Source: an uncultured Bacteroidales bacterium (GTDB lineage Bacteria > Bacteroidota > Bacteroidia > Bacteroidales > UBA932). Taken from it: a DNA stretch of 64,000 nt. Made by a program: the position numbers and the translations under genes. Under the pieces are notes generated by a model. It ran no database searches, was not told the origin of the DNA, and worked only from the letters and a program-made list of their open reading frames with translations. This document shows, in pieces, positions 17,007 through 26,019 of the stretch (positions are counted from its first letter, which is position 1; each line of letters starts with the position of its first letter). The stretch spans positions 62,001-126,000 of the forward strand of contig UQMB01000001.1 in NCBI GenBank assembly GCA_900541925.1, written 5' to 3'.

Positions 17007-18720
17007 TATTCCGACTTCCGTCAAGGAGGTCCGTGCTCTCGGATGGGACTACATAGACGTCATCTTCTTCACGGGTGACGCCTTTGTGGATCATCCGAGT
17101 TTCGGTACCGCGTGCATATCGCGGTATCTTCAGAAGTTCGGCTACAGGGTGGCCGTCGTCCCCCAGCCAAACTGGCGTGATGACTTGCGTGATTTCCGCA
17201 AGCTCGGTGCGCCGCGTCTCTACTTTGCCGTCAACGCCGGGGCGATGGACTCGATGGTCAACCACTACACGGCCGCCAAGCGTCTGCGCCACGATGACGC
17301 CTATACCCCGGACGGCAAGGCCGGGCAGCGTCCGGACAGGGCCGTCACCGTCTACACCCGTATCCTGAAGGAACTCTGGCCTGATGTTCCGGTCGTCATC
17401 GGGGGAGTGGAGGCTTCGCTCCGCCGCCTGACCCACTATGACTATTGGGACGACCGTCTGATGCGTTCCATCCTGTTGGACAGCGGCGCCGACTGGCTGT
17501 GCTACGGCATGGGCGAGCGGCCGATGCTTGAACTGACGCGGGCCATCGAGTCCGGACGCAATCTCCGACAGGTGGAGAAGATTCCCCAGCTTGCATTCTT
17601 CCGCAAGGGGAAGTGGCGCGTGGACAACCCTCTCGTGCTCCATTCCTACGAAGAGTGCCTGGAGGACGACCGCGCTTTCGCGGAGAATTTCCATCAGATA
17701 GAGACCCACGCCAACATGCTCCACCAGCAGGTCATAATCGAGCCTGTCGCCGACGGGTTCGTCCAGATCAACCCTTCTTATCCTCCGGCGACACAGGAGG
17801 AGATGGATTCGTTCTGGGACTTGCCGTTCACCAAACGTCCGCATCCGAGATACAAAGGCAAGCGCATCCCGGCGTATGACATGATCAAGGATTCCATCAT
17901 CACGCACCGGGGATGTTTCGGCGGCTGCAACTTCTGCACGATAGCCGCCCATCAGGGGAAGTTCATCCAGTCCCGCTCGGAGGAGTCGATCCTGGCCGAA
18001 GTCCGCAAGCTGGCGGCGATGCCGGAGTTCCACGGCAACATCTCCGATCTCGGAGCCCCTACCGCCAACATGTACGGCATGCACGGCAAGGATCCTGAGA
18101 AATGTGCGGTATGCCGCCGCAAATCCTGCCTTTTCCCCGCGCCGTGCCGCAATCTTGACCGGGACCATTCGCGTGTGCTGGACCTCTATCACAGGGTGGA
18201 CGCCGTGCGCGGGGTCAAGCATTCCTATATCGGGAGCGGAGTCCGATACGACCTTTTCCTGGATGAGAACGGCTTCGTGGACGACACCGGCAAGCCGTAT
18301 CTGAAGGAACTTATGCTGAAGCACACTTCCGGACGGCTCAAGGTGGCTCCGGAACATACCGAGGACAAGGTGCTGTACTATATGGCCAAGCCGTCGTTCC
18401 GCCTGTTCGAGCGGCTCCGGAGGGAGTTTGACAAGGTCAACCGGGAGAACGGCACGCATACGGAACTTGTCCCGTATTTCATCTCGTCGCATCCCGGGTG
18501 CACGCTGCAGGACATGTGGAAACTTGCCGCGAATCCTTGCCTGAAGGGCATCTGGATGGATCAGGTGCAGGACTTCATGCCGACTCCGATGACGACCTCA
18601 TCGGTGATGTTCAAGACCGGTCTGGATCCGCGGACCATGAAGCCTGTCTTTGTCGAGCGCGATCCTGAAAGAAAAAAAGCGCAAAAAGCTGTTTTTTTTC
18701 AGAAAAATCAGAAAAAGTAG
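16984..18720 (+). CDS. YgiQ-family radical SAM protein
   Basis: This is a 578-residue radical S-adenosylmethionine protein of the YgiQ (UPF0313) family, whose substrate is unknown. The iron-sulfur cluster motif is C311-x3-C315-x2-C318 (GCFGGCNFC). The N-terminal B12-binding-like region carries the family stretch VPQPNWRDDLRDF and GGVEASLRRLTHYDYWD. The C-terminal part includes LKVAPEHTEDKVLYYM and PYFISSHPGC. The frame has no ATG before residue 90; the best start is a TTG at 16984 inside the end of argS, giving the expected N-terminus just before TSVKEVRALGWDYIDVIFFTGDA. Confidence 0.9.
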   Translation: MNCLTECNIPTSVKEVRALGWDYIDVIFFTGDAFVDHPSFGTACISRYLQKFGYRVAVVPQPNWRDDLRDFRKLGAPRLYFAVNAGAMDSMVNHYTAAKRLRHDDAYTPDGKAGQRPDRAVTVYTRILKELWPDVPVVIGGVEASLRRLTHYDYWDDRLMRSILLDSGADWLCYGMGERPMLELTRAIESGRNLRQVEKIPQLAFFRKGKWRVDNPLVLHSYEECLEDDRAFAENFHQIETHANMLHQQVIIEPVADGFVQINPSYPPATQEEMDSFWDLPFTKRPHPRYKGKRIPAYDMIKDSIITHRGCFGGCNFCTIAAHQGKFIQSRSEESILAEVRKLAAMPEFHGNISDLGAPTANMYGMHGKDPEKCAVCRRKSCLFPAPCRNLDRDHSRVLDLYHRVDAVRGVKHSYIGSGVRYDLFLDENGFVDDTGKPYLKELMLKHTSGRLKVAPEHTEDKVLYYMAKPSFRLFERLRREFDKVNRENGTHTELVPYFISSHPGCTLQDMWKLAANPCLKGIWMDQVQDFMPTPMTTSSVMFKTGLDPRTMKPVFVERDPERKKAQKAVFFQKNQKK

Positions 18721-18763
18721 TATTATTGCACTCCAATTCAAATACGCAAAGACAAACTTCATT

Positions 18764-19138
18764 ATGGCACAAGATAACAAGAAGCGTCACATCGTGAGTT
18801 ATGAGAACATGTCCCGTGAACTTGCGGAGGCATTTTTGGAGAAGTACCCGAGGGGATTCAGCGATTATCTCCCCGATCTTGTCAAATATACCAAGCCGGA
18901 CGGGACTCCGTTCTATGCTGTGATGATTGAGATTCCGGATGCCATCTATCTGGTCAAGATCAAGGTCAAGATTGATGATGCAGACGATATAGAGAGGTGG
19001 CTCGAAGGTGAGGAGGATGCAGAGAACGAGCAGGTTGCCGGGACTGCAGGCGAGGGTGGAGACGAAGGCGGAACTCTCCCTGACGAGAACATTTCCCAGT
19101 ACGGGGGCGAAGATGACCAGTCCGATGCTACTGAATAG
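18764..19138 (+). CDS. Small conserved Bacteroidales protein of unknown function
   Basis: This is a 124-residue soluble protein. The N-terminal two thirds look folded: KRHIVSYENMSRELAEAFLEKYPRGFSDYLPDLVKYTKPDG, then beta-like FYAVMIEIPDAIYLVKIKVKIDD. The last third is acidic and low-complexity, ending DENISQYGGEDDQ. The pattern recurs in Bacteroidales genomes as a hypothetical protein as far as I recall; no function is claimed. The ATG at 18764 follows an AT-rich gap after ygiQ. Its stop lies within the start of the ClC gene (overlap 14-26 bases), suggesting co-translation. Confidence 0.8.
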   Translation: MAQDNKKRHIVSYENMSRELAEAFLEKYPRGFSDYLPDLVKYTKPDGTPFYAVMIEIPDAIYLVKIKVKIDDADDIERWLEGEEDAENEQVAGTAGEGGDEGGTLPDENISQYGGEDDQSDATE

Positions 19139-20882
19139 GGTTCTCGGAAAAATATCTGAACAGAACAGACTTCTGTATTTAAGTTTTTTGGTCGGCGTGC
19201 TCTCTGGGTGCGCCGCCGTTGTCCTTGACTGGGCCATTACCGTCATCAGCGGGCTTATCGACAGCTCGTTCGATGGAGGCAGCCTGGAATGGGGCTTCCT
19301 TGTCTTCCCTGGAGTCGGGATGTTCATCTCCATGCTGCTCCTGAGGTATGTCGTCCGGGACAATATCGGGCATGGCGTCACCAAGGTTCTGCTTGCCGTG
19401 TCCCGCAACGAGTCCAGAATCAGGCCGCATAACATGTGGTCTTCCGTCCTGACGTCGTCATTTACCATAGGATTCGGCGGCTCTGTGGGCGCCGAGGCCC
19501 CTATAGTCTATACCGGTGCGGCCATCGGCTCTAACCTCGGGCGGGTCTGCGGGCTGTCGTACCGCAGCGTAACCGTGCTTCTGGGCTGCGGTGCCGCCGG
19601 TGCCGTGGCCGGCATATTCAAAGCTCCCCTCGCCGGGATGCTCTTCACACTGGAGATCCTGCTCTTCAATGTGTCGATGAAATCGATGCTGCCGATGCTC
19701 ATCTCCACGATTTCGGCGACGGTGGTCTCATATGCCTTCCGCGGACAGACTCCCGTGTTTGCCTGCGCCCTGACCCCGTTCTCGATGGGGAATCTGCCTT
19801 TCTATGTGGTGCTCGGTTTGTTGGCGGGGCTGTTTTCGCTTTATTTTACCAACGGCACACTGTGGCTTGAGGACAAGCTCGGCAAGTTTACCAATGTCTA
19901 TATGCGCTGGCTGCTCTGCGCCGTGGGGCTGGGCTTGTTGATATTCCTTTTCCCTCCGCTCTACGGGCAGGGGTATTCAGACCTTCACAGCCTGCTCAAC
20001 GGACAGGAGATACAGGTGGAGAACCATAGCCTGCTGTCTTTCCTGATGGATTACCGCTGGGGTGTGCCGGTGTTTTTCCTGCTCATCCTGTTCTTCAAGA
20101 TAGTCGCGATGACCCTGACCAATTCGGGCGGCGGCGTCGGCGGGACTTTCGGACCGACGCTTTTCTCCGGGGCCATACTGGGATTTGTCGTGGCGCGCTG
20201 CTTCAACCTCGTGGGGATGAGCGTGCCGGAGCAGAACTTCGTCCTCGTGGGCATGGCGGCCCTGATGGCGGCCGTGATGCAGGCGCCGATGACGGCCATC
20301 TTCCTCATCGCCGAGATTTCCGGCGGCTACGAACTGCTCATACCGCTTATCCTGACTTCTACGGTGGCGTTCGGCACTGTGCGTATCTTCGAGAAGTATT
20401 CCATCTACACCAAGCGCATAGCGCAGAGCGGGGATCTGCTGACGCATGACAACGACCAGGCTGTGCTGACGCTGCTCCAGACCAATGACCTGATCCGCGA
20501 CAAATACCCTAAGGTCTCGATTGACGCCCCGCTGCGCGATGTGGTGGACATCCTTGCCAATTCCGGCTCGGATGCTTCCGTGATGGCGGTGATTGATTCG
20601 AGCGGGCGTTTCCAGGGGATGATCGACCTCGCCGCTGTCCGCAAATACCTTTTCAGCACGGACAAATACGACAGCGTGCATGTCTACAACATCATGGAGA
20701 CTCCGCCGGACTACATCTACTATGGAGAGAAGATGGATTCGGTGATGCACAAGTTCGACCGTACCGGCGCATGGAGACTGCCTGTGATAGACAAGGACCG
20801 CAAGTATCTCGGATTCATCTCCAAGTCCCGCCTCCTGACGGCCTACCGCTCTGAGCTCAGGGAGATTTCCCAGGAGGACTAG
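19113..20882 (+). CDS. ClC-family chloride channel/H+-Cl- antiporter with CBS domains
   Basis: This is a 589-residue inner-membrane transporter of chloride or another small anion. About ten hydrophobic helices are visible. The selectivity-filter region reads GSVGAEAPIVYTGAAIGSNLG, retaining the gating glutamate (GxEAP for GREGP). LEILLF retains the internal glutamate of proton-coupled members, and SGGGVGGTFGPTLFSGA is the second filter segment. The C-terminal 160 residues form two CBS modules (KYPKVSIDAPLRDVVDIL and YNIMETPPDYIYYGEKMDSVM...LPVIDKDRKYLGFIS), which usually bind adenine nucleotides. Start 19113 or the in-frame ATG at 19125. It ends with a tail-to-tail overlap with tex. Confidence 0.92.
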   Translation: MTSPMLLNRVLGKISEQNRLLYLSFLVGVLSGCAAVVLDWAITVISGLIDSSFDGGSLEWGFLVFPGVGMFISMLLLRYVVRDNIGHGVTKVLLAVSRNESRIRPHNMWSSVLTSSFTIGFGGSVGAEAPIVYTGAAIGSNLGRVCGLSYRSVTVLLGCGAAGAVAGIFKAPLAGMLFTLEILLFNVSMKSMLPMLISTISATVVSYAFRGQTPVFACALTPFSMGNLPFYVVLGLLAGLFSLYFTNGTLWLEDKLGKFTNVYMRWLLCAVGLGLLIFLFPPLYGQGYSDLHSLLNGQEIQVENHSLLSFLMDYRWGVPVFFLLILFFKIVAMTLTNSGGGVGGTFGPTLFSGAILGFVVARCFNLVGMSVPEQNFVLVGMAALMAAVMQAPMTAIFLIAEISGGYELLIPLILTSTVAFGTVRIFEKYSIYTKRIAQSGDLLTHDNDQAVLTLLQTNDLIRDKYPKVSIDAPLRDVVDILANSGSDASVMAVIDSSGRFQGMIDLAAVRKYLFSTDKYDSVHVYNIMETPPDYIYYGEKMDSVMHKFDRTGAWRLPVIDKDRKYLGFISKSRLLTAYRSELREISQED

Positions 20883-23023
20883 GAGGCCTTGCCGACCAGC
20901 CCCAGGGCGATCCTGTTCCTGTCGAGATCCACATCCAGCACCCTTACAGTCAGATGCTGGTGGAGTTTCACCACCTTTGACGGGTCTGTCCCGCGCGGTC
21001 CCATCTTGGATACGTGGATCAGGCCGTTCTCGTGGAGTCCTATGTCTACGAACGCTCCGAAATTGGTGATGTTGGTGACTATGCCGGGAAGTTCCATCCC
21101 GGGCTTGAGGTCTTCTATGGAGTGGATGTCGTCCGCAAATGCGAACTCGCTCGCCGCCTCCCTCGGGTCCAGGCCCGGTTTGGCGAGTTCCTTGAGTATG
21201 TCGTTGATCGTCGGAAGTCCCGCCGCATCGCTGACGAATTCCTCCGCCCGGATCTTTGAGCAGAGCTGCGCGTTGCCGACAAGTTCCATGGTGCTGACGC
21301 CAAGCGACTTGGCCATCATGTCCACTATCCCGTAGGATTCAGGGTGCACGGCGGAGGCGTCGAGAGGGTTTTCCGCTCCCCTGATACGCAGGAATCCTGC
21401 GCACTGCTCGAATGCCTTGGCTCCCAGGCGCGGCACTTTCTTGAGTTCCGTGCGGCTCCTGAAGCCCCCGTTGGCGGCCCGGTATGTGACGATGTTCTCC
21501 GCAAGTGCGGGGCCGATGCCTGCCACATATGAGAGGAGGTATGGCGAGGCCGTGTTGAGGTTCACCCCCACGGCGTTGACACAGCTCTCCACGGTGTTGT
21601 CCAGTTTCTCTTTCAGGAGCGCCTGGTCCACATCGTGCTGGTATTGGCCTATGCCCAGGTTCTTCGGGTCTATCTTGACCAGCTCGGCGAGCGGATCCAT
21701 GAGGCGGCGTCCGATGGAGACGGCTCCGCGTACGGTCACGTCTTCATCAGGGAACTCCTTGCGCGCGACTTCCGACGCGCTGTAGATTGACGCTCCGTCC
21801 TCGCTCACTGTCCAGACTTTGCAGCCGTCCGGCAGGTGGATGCGTTTCATGAAGTCCTCCGTCTCGCGGGATGCCGTGCCGTTGCCTATGGCCACGGCTT
21901 CTATCCTGAATTTCTCCACCATGCCCTGTACGGCGGTTATTGCCTTGACCTTGTCGTTCTGAGGCGGGTGAGGGAAGATGATGGTGTGGTAGAGCAGGCC
22001 TCCGTTCTCGTCGAGGCAGGCTATCTTGCATCCGTTGCGGAAGCCGGGGTCTATCGCCATCGTGCGTTTCTGCCCCACAGGGGCGCTGAGCAGCAGTTGT
22101 CTGAGGTTCTCCCCGAACACGCGTATGCTCTCGATGTCGGCCTTTTTCTTGGCTTCCTTGAGGACTTCTCCGGAGATTGACGGCTCCAGCAGGCGCTTGT
22201 AGGCGTCGGCGACGGCTTCCTTGATCTGGGCTGCGAGCGGCGCTGCCGGGTAGGAGTGCTCCTGGCAGAAGTCGTAGTATATCTTGGCTCCGCATTTCTC
22301 CGGGTCAGCGTCTATCCCTATGCTCAGATAGCCTTCGCCGGAGGCTCTCAGCATCGCGAGCAGGTTGTGTGACGGGATGCGGGAGAGAGGCATCGAGAAG
22401 TCGAAGTAGCTGCGGTATTTGGAGCTCTCCGCCGATTCCCTGCCGGCTTTGGTGACGCTTGAGGTGATGCGGCGGTTCCTGAATATGGCTCTGAGGTTCT
22501 CCCTTATCACGGCAGTTTCGCTTAGGCGTTCCGCGATGATGTCCCTCGCGCCGGCCAGGGCTTCCTCGCCGCTCTTCACCTTGTCGTTGATGAACTTGGC
22601 GGCATCGGATTGCGGGTCGCGGGTGCGGACGTTCCACATGAGGTCGGCGAGCGGTTCCAGCCCGGCTTCCTTGGCCATGGTCGCCCTTGTCCGGCGTTTC
22701 GGCCGGAACGGGAGGTAGAGGTCTTCGAGTTCGGTCGTGCTGATGCAGTTCTCGATCTTCTCCCGAAGCGTGTCCGTGAGCGCCCCGGCTTCGGCTATGG
22801 TCTTGAGGATGGTCTCCTTGCGTTTTTCCATCTCGTCGAAGACATCGGCCCAGTGGCGCACTTCCGCCACCTGCACGTCGTCCATGCCTCCGGTCTTCTC
22901 TTTGCGGTAGCGGCTGATGAAAGGGATGGTGTCGCCTTCGGCGAACATCTCTATGCAGTTCTCTACCTGCCAGGTCTTGAGCTCCAGCAGAGAGGCTATG
23001 TGGTTGAGGTATAAATCTTTCAT
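20879..23023 (-). CDS. tex: Tex-family RNA-binding transcription accessory protein
   Basis: This is a 714-residue nucleic-acid-binding protein. The order of domains matches Tex: N-terminal helical region (LLELKTWQVENCIEMFAEGDTIPFISRYRKE), YqgF/RNase H-like domain (RTMAIDPGFRNGCKIACLD...VEAVAIGNGTASRETEDF), helix-hairpin-helix (NTASPYLLSYVAGIGPALAENIV), and a C-terminal S1 domain (GMELPGIVTNITNFGAFVDIGLHENGLIHVSKM). Its exact role in transcription or RNA turnover is unsettled. It is followed on the same strand by a glycosyltransferase gene lying upstream, whose stop overlaps this ATG in ATGA. Confidence 0.95.
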   Translation of the reverse strand: MKDLYLNHIASLLELKTWQVENCIEMFAEGDTIPFISRYRKEKTGGMDDVQVAEVRHWADVFDEMEKRKETILKTIAEAGALTDTLREKIENCISTTELEDLYLPFRPKRRTRATMAKEAGLEPLADLMWNVRTRDPQSDAAKFINDKVKSGEEALAGARDIIAERLSETAVIRENLRAIFRNRRITSSVTKAGRESAESSKYRSYFDFSMPLSRIPSHNLLAMLRASGEGYLSIGIDADPEKCGAKIYYDFCQEHSYPAAPLAAQIKEAVADAYKRLLEPSISGEVLKEAKKKADIESIRVFGENLRQLLLSAPVGQKRTMAIDPGFRNGCKIACLDENGGLLYHTIIFPHPPQNDKVKAITAVQGMVEKFRIEAVAIGNGTASRETEDFMKRIHLPDGCKVWTVSEDGASIYSASEVARKEFPDEDVTVRGAVSIGRRLMDPLAELVKIDPKNLGIGQYQHDVDQALLKEKLDNTVESCVNAVGVNLNTASPYLLSYVAGIGPALAENIVTYRAANGGFRSRTELKKVPRLGAKAFEQCAGFLRIRGAENPLDASAVHPESYGIVDMMAKSLGVSTMELVGNAQLCSKIRAEEFVSDAAGLPTINDILKELAKPGLDPREAASEFAFADDIHSIEDLKPGMELPGIVTNITNFGAFVDIGLHENGLIHVSKMGPRGTDPSKVVKLHQHLTVRVLDVDLDRNRIALGLVGKAS

Positions 23024-23745
23024 TGTTTCGGGAGGATTTTCCGGAATCTCAGTGCCAGCACGCCCCAGAAGGCTTCTCCGAAGATGCTTCCGGACATTTT
23101 GGAAGTACCTTCCTTGCGGTTCACGAACACTACCGGCACTTCCTCTATGCGGAATCCGAGTTTCCTGGCGGTGTATTTGAGTTCTATCTGGAAGCCGTAT
23201 CCTTTCATCTTTACGGCGTCGAGGTCGATGGACTCCAGTACTTTGCGCGAGTAGCAGACGAAGCCTGCCGTGCTGTCATAGATCCTGAATCCGAGGACGG
23301 TGCGGACATAGATTGAGGCGCAGTAGGAGATGAGGATGCGCGAGATGGGCCAGTTCACGACGTTGATGCCGTCGCAGTAGCGGGAGCCGACGGACATGTC
23401 CGCCCTGCCTTCCGCCACCGGTCTGAGCAGTCTCGGGAGATCCTCCGGGTTGTGGGAGAAGTCGGCGTCCATCTCGAAGATGTAGTCGTAGGCGTGCTCC
23501 AGGGCCCATTTGAATCCTGTCACATACGCTGTGCCGAGACCGAGTTTGCCGCTCCTTTCGATGAGGTGCAGCCTCTCCGGGTAGATGCTCTGGAGTCTCT
23601 TCACCTCCTCTCCGGTGCCGTCCGGCGAGCCGTCGTCAATCACGAGGATGTCGTATCTCCCCTCGATGTCCAGTACCGCCCCGGTTATTTTTGCGATGTT
23701 CTCAATCTCGTTGTAGGTCGGGATTATGACAAGTTTCCGTTCCAT
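23020..23745 (-). CDS. Polyprenol-phosphate mannosyltransferase-like glycosyltransferase (GT2)
   Basis: This 241-residue protein resembles dolichol-/polyprenol-phosphate mannose synthases, which move a sugar from a nucleotide donor to a lipid carrier at the inner membrane. The GT2 motifs are VIIPTYNEIENIAKI, LVIDDGSPDGTGEEV, and FEMDADFSHNPEDLPRLL (the D-x-D metal site), followed by GSRYCDG and STAGFVCYSRKVLE. No C-terminal membrane helices are seen, as in the soluble bacterial type. It is coupled to tex by a 4-base ATGA overlap and faces the other glycosyltransferase across a 53-base promoter region. Confidence 0.9.
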   Translation of the reverse strand: MERKLVIIPTYNEIENIAKITGAVLDIEGRYDILVIDDGSPDGTGEEVKRLQSIYPERLHLIERSGKLGLGTAYVTGFKWALEHAYDYIFEMDADFSHNPEDLPRLLRPVAEGRADMSVGSRYCDGINVVNWPISRILISYCASIYVRTVLGFRIYDSTAGFVCYSRKVLESIDLDAVKMKGYGFQIELKYTARKLGFRIEEVPVVFVNRKEGTSKMSGSIFGEAFWGVLALRFRKILPKQ

Positions 23746-23765
23746 ATTTTAGTGTCCTTATCCTG

Positions 23766-23793
23766 CAAATTTAGTGCTTTTTATTTACTTTTG
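23766..23793. promoter_or_regulatory. Divergent promoter elements between two glycosyltransferase genes
   Basis: Leftward TAAATTTG (complement of 23766-23773) and rightward TACTTTTG (23786-23793) both fit TAnnTTTG. The rightward one ends only 5 bases before its ATG. Clear TTG -33 elements are not seen for either. Confidence 0.45.
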
Positions 23794-23798
23794 TACTT

Positions 23799-25154
23799 AT
23801 GACAGTACGCAGATTTGACATTCCTTCTCGGGTGCCTGTTTCAAGGCTCCGTGAAATCGCTTCCCTCAGCGACGCAGCATATACTCTCATCTATACCAAT
23901 CCGATGGAACTCAAGTGGGTGGATCTCGGACTTGAGCGTATGCTCCAGGTTGCATCCTATACCGGTGCGGCCATGTTGTATGCGGATCACTTCCGCTCGG
24001 AGGAGGGGGGCGTGTTCCCGCATCCGCTCATCGACCTGCAGGAAGGTGCCTTGCGGGATGACTTTGATTTCGGCGGGGTTCAGCTCTACAGGACGGACGC
24101 ATTGAGGGCTGTGGTCGCCCAGATGGACGAGGACTACGAGTATGCCGGGCTCTATGACCTCAGGCTGAGGGTTTCCCGTCTCGGGAAGATAGTGCATATC
24201 AACGAGTTCCTTTATTATGAGGTGGAACTGGACACACGCAAGTCCGGGGAGAAGCTCTTCGACTATGTGGATCCGCGCAACAGGGCTGTCCAGATCGAGA
24301 TGGAGAAAGCCTGCACCGCTCATCTGAAGGCTGTCGGCGGGTATCTGCGGCCGGAGTTCAAGAGTGTGGACCTCTCCGGGGGAGGGGATTTCGAGCACGA
24401 GGCCTCTGTCGTGATTCCTTGCCGCAACCGGGTGCGCACCATAGGTGACGCCATCCGCTCGGCTCTGGGGCAGGAGACATCTTTCAAGTACAATGTGATT
24501 GTGGTTGACGACAATTCTAATGACGGCACCGTGGATGTGATCCGCTCTTTTGACGATCCCCGTCTTGTCTATATCGCCCAGGACCGGGGTTATCACGCTA
24601 TCGGGGGCAACTGGAACGCCGCCGTGCACCACCCTTCCTGCGGCCGCTTCGCGCTCCAGCTTGATTCGGACGATGTGTATTCCGGTCCGGACACGGTGCA
24701 GAAGTTCGTGGACGCCTTCCGTGAGCAGAACTGCGCGATGGTGATAGGCTCCTACCAGCTTACCGACATCAACTTGAACCCGCTGCCGCCGGGAGTCATC
24801 GACCATCGTGAGTGGACTCCGGAGAACGGGCGCAACAATGCATTGAGAATCAATGGGCTGGGTGCGCCTCGCGGCTTCTGGACTCCGTTGCTGCGGCAGA
24901 TCAATTTCCCGGTGACCAAGTATGGTGAGGATTATGCGGTGGCGTTGCGCATAAGCCGGGAGTACCGGATCGGGCGCATCTGGGATGTGCTCTATGATTG
25001 CCGCCGTTGGGATGACAATTCGGATGCGGCGCTGGATGTCGAGAAGGTGAACGCCAACAATCTCTACAAGGACCGTATACGTACCTGGGAGCTTCAGGCC
25101 CGTATCGCCCTCAACCGTGGCGAGGCTGCTTGTCCGTGGCATGACGAAAAATAA
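23799..25154 (+). CDS. Two-domain family 2 glycosyltransferase
   Basis: This is a 451-residue protein with two GT-A-like halves. The N-terminal half (residues 1-185) keeps the Rossmann-like pattern (AYTLIYTNPMELKWVDLGLERML, AAMLYADHF) but lacks the VDDxS and DxD acidic motifs. The C-terminal half (from about 205) has full GT2 motifs: SVVIPCRNRVRTIGDAI, VIVVDDNSNDGTVDVI and ALQLDSDDVYSGP. The first half may be structural or bind acceptor, while the second is probably catalytic. The acceptor is unknown. It is transcribed away from the polyprenol-phosphate glycosyltransferase, which suggests a shared envelope glycan pathway. Confidence 0.82.
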   Translation: MTVRRFDIPSRVPVSRLREIASLSDAAYTLIYTNPMELKWVDLGLERMLQVASYTGAAMLYADHFRSEEGGVFPHPLIDLQEGALRDDFDFGGVQLYRTDALRAVVAQMDEDYEYAGLYDLRLRVSRLGKIVHINEFLYYEVELDTRKSGEKLFDYVDPRNRAVQIEMEKACTAHLKAVGGYLRPEFKSVDLSGGGDFEHEASVVIPCRNRVRTIGDAIRSALGQETSFKYNVIVVDDNSNDGTVDVIRSFDDPRLVYIAQDRGYHAIGGNWNAAVHHPSCGRFALQLDSDDVYSGPDTVQKFVDAFREQNCAMVIGSYQLTDINLNPLPPGVIDHREWTPENGRNNALRINGLGAPRGFWTPLLRQINFPVTKYGEDYAVALRISREYRIGRIWDVLYDCRRWDDNSDAALDVEKVNANNLYKDRIRTWELQARIALNRGEAACPWHDEK

Positions 25155-25156
25155 AG

Positions 25157-25188
25157 TTGGAACTTTAGGCTTTTTATTCGTATATTTG
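25157..25188 (+). promoter_or_regulatory. Promoter of tRNA-Ser
   Basis: TTG at 25157-25159, a 21-base spacer, and TATATTTG at 25181-25188 fit the Bacteroidota consensus. The tRNA begins 37 bases later. Confidence 0.65.
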
Positions 25189-25225
25189 CGCCTGCGCTGA
25201 GACCGGTTTCGGTGGCGGCGCGACT

Positions 25226-25313
25226 GGAAAGATGCTCGAGTGGCTGAAGAGGCACGTCTGGAAAGCGTGTGGTCGTCAAAAACGGCTCCAGGGTTCGAAT
25301 CCCTGTCTTTCCG
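25226..25313 (+). tRNA. tRNA-Ser (anticodon GGA)
   Basis: A class II cloverleaf of 88 bases: acceptor GGAAAGA/TCTTTCC with discriminator G, anticodon arm CACGT-CTGGAAA-GCGTG giving anticodon GGA (serine), a long variable arm (GGTCGTCAAAAACGGCTC), and T arm CAGGG-TTCGAAT-CCCTG. CCA is not encoded. The accessory region begins directly downstream, and tRNA-Ser 3' ends are frequent integration targets. Confidence 0.96.
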
Positions 25314-25375
25314 CGAATAGGGCTGATGCGCTGATTTGCAATGAATTAGAGGCAAAATTAAGTCCAAAACGGGAC

Positions 25376-25405
25376 AAAATCGGGACAAGCTCTGTCCCGA
25401 TTTTT
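25376..25405 (+). terminator. Intrinsic terminator after tRNA-Ser
   Basis: Perfect 12-base inverted repeat AAAATCGGGACA (25376-25387) / TGTCCCGATTTT (25393-25404) with a 5-base loop and a flanking T-run. The A-rich left flank would let it also act leftward on the PIN gene. Confidence 0.8.
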
Positions 25406-25489
25406 GATTTCAGGATCTCCGTTCTCTGCTTTCCGGGCAGGAGCCGGAATCCACTACAGATTGCCACTGGGATTCACGTTGTCTATATG

Positions 25490-26017
25490 CTATTTCAGAA
25501 TGCTCTCGGCTTGATGGAGTTCGGAAATTCTTTCTTGGATCAGTCTTTTGGGAAGTCGAGAGTTTGAGCGGAGTAGCCGCTCAAGTGCAGTAATCATCTC
25601 TGTCGTGCTGATGATGTTCCTGGAGGTCATCAGATCCGTGATATACAGTATTCCCGAAACAACCACATTCTCCGTCGAGGCATTATCCCTTAATGTCTTG
25701 TCCCCAGTCAGAAGCCGACATTTGCACCGCTTGGCATAGACCAGGACGGAGACGTCCACGGACGACAGGTTACAAACGCCGCGATAGCTTGCCACCATCC
25801 CGAAGACCTCCGCGACCTGCTCGCCGGAGAGGGAATGGACTTTGAGGAAACCCTTGTCCACGAGCGCCAGCACGGCCCTTTTCTGTTCTTCGGCTACGAT
25901 TTCATTCATGACCACGTCAAGCGTCCTGAAGTCCAGTCCGAGTTGTCCGCAGTATTGCAACAGCCCGGCATTGTACAGGTCAATCAAGATGTTTGTGTCG
26001 TTGACAACGATTTCCAT
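25490..26017 (-). CDS. PIN-domain protein, putative toxin RNase
   Basis: This is a 175-residue PIN-domain protein. N-terminal VVNDTNILIDLYNAG supplies the first acidic residue; later acidic residues lie in NEIVAEE, SSVDVSVLVYAK and LLTGDKTLRDNA. PIN domains are metal-dependent ribonucleases and are the commonest toxins of VapBC-type modules. Directly upstream (2-base gap) is an XRE/ImmA-IrrE-family gene, so the two form one leftward operon. A toxin role is inferred from fold and pairing; the RNA target is unknown. The C-terminal helices (ERLLRSNSRLPKRLIQERI) form an unusual charged extension. Confidence 0.78.
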   Translation of the reverse strand: MEIVVNDTNILIDLYNAGLLQYCGQLGLDFRTLDVVMNEIVAEEQKRAVLALVDKGFLKVHSLSGEQVAEVFGMVASYRGVCNLSSVDVSVLVYAKRCKCRLLTGDKTLRDNASTENVVVSGILYITDLMTSRNIISTTEMITALERLLRSNSRLPKRLIQERISELHQAESILK

Positions 26018-26019
26018 CC

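Noticed and set aside
15309..17024. Leftward 571-codon open frame opposite argS
   Set aside because: It mirrors argS codon bias in a GC-rich gene; its translation (rich in H, R, L, V and E) has no recognisable domain, and argS itself is unmistakable.
16933..18492. Leftward 519-codon open frame opposite the YgiQ gene
   Set aside because: Shadow of a well-supported radical SAM gene; no signal, motif or promoter.
18661..18720. A/T-rich hairpin at the end of the YgiQ gene as terminator
   Set aside because: The stem is almost all A-T pairs (GAAAAAAAGC / GCTGTTTTTTTTC with bulges) and lies in coding sequence; too weak to list.
23841..25388. Leftward 515-codon open frame opposite the two-domain glycosyltransferase
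   Set aside because: It also runs through tRNA-Ser and has no domain; a shadow.
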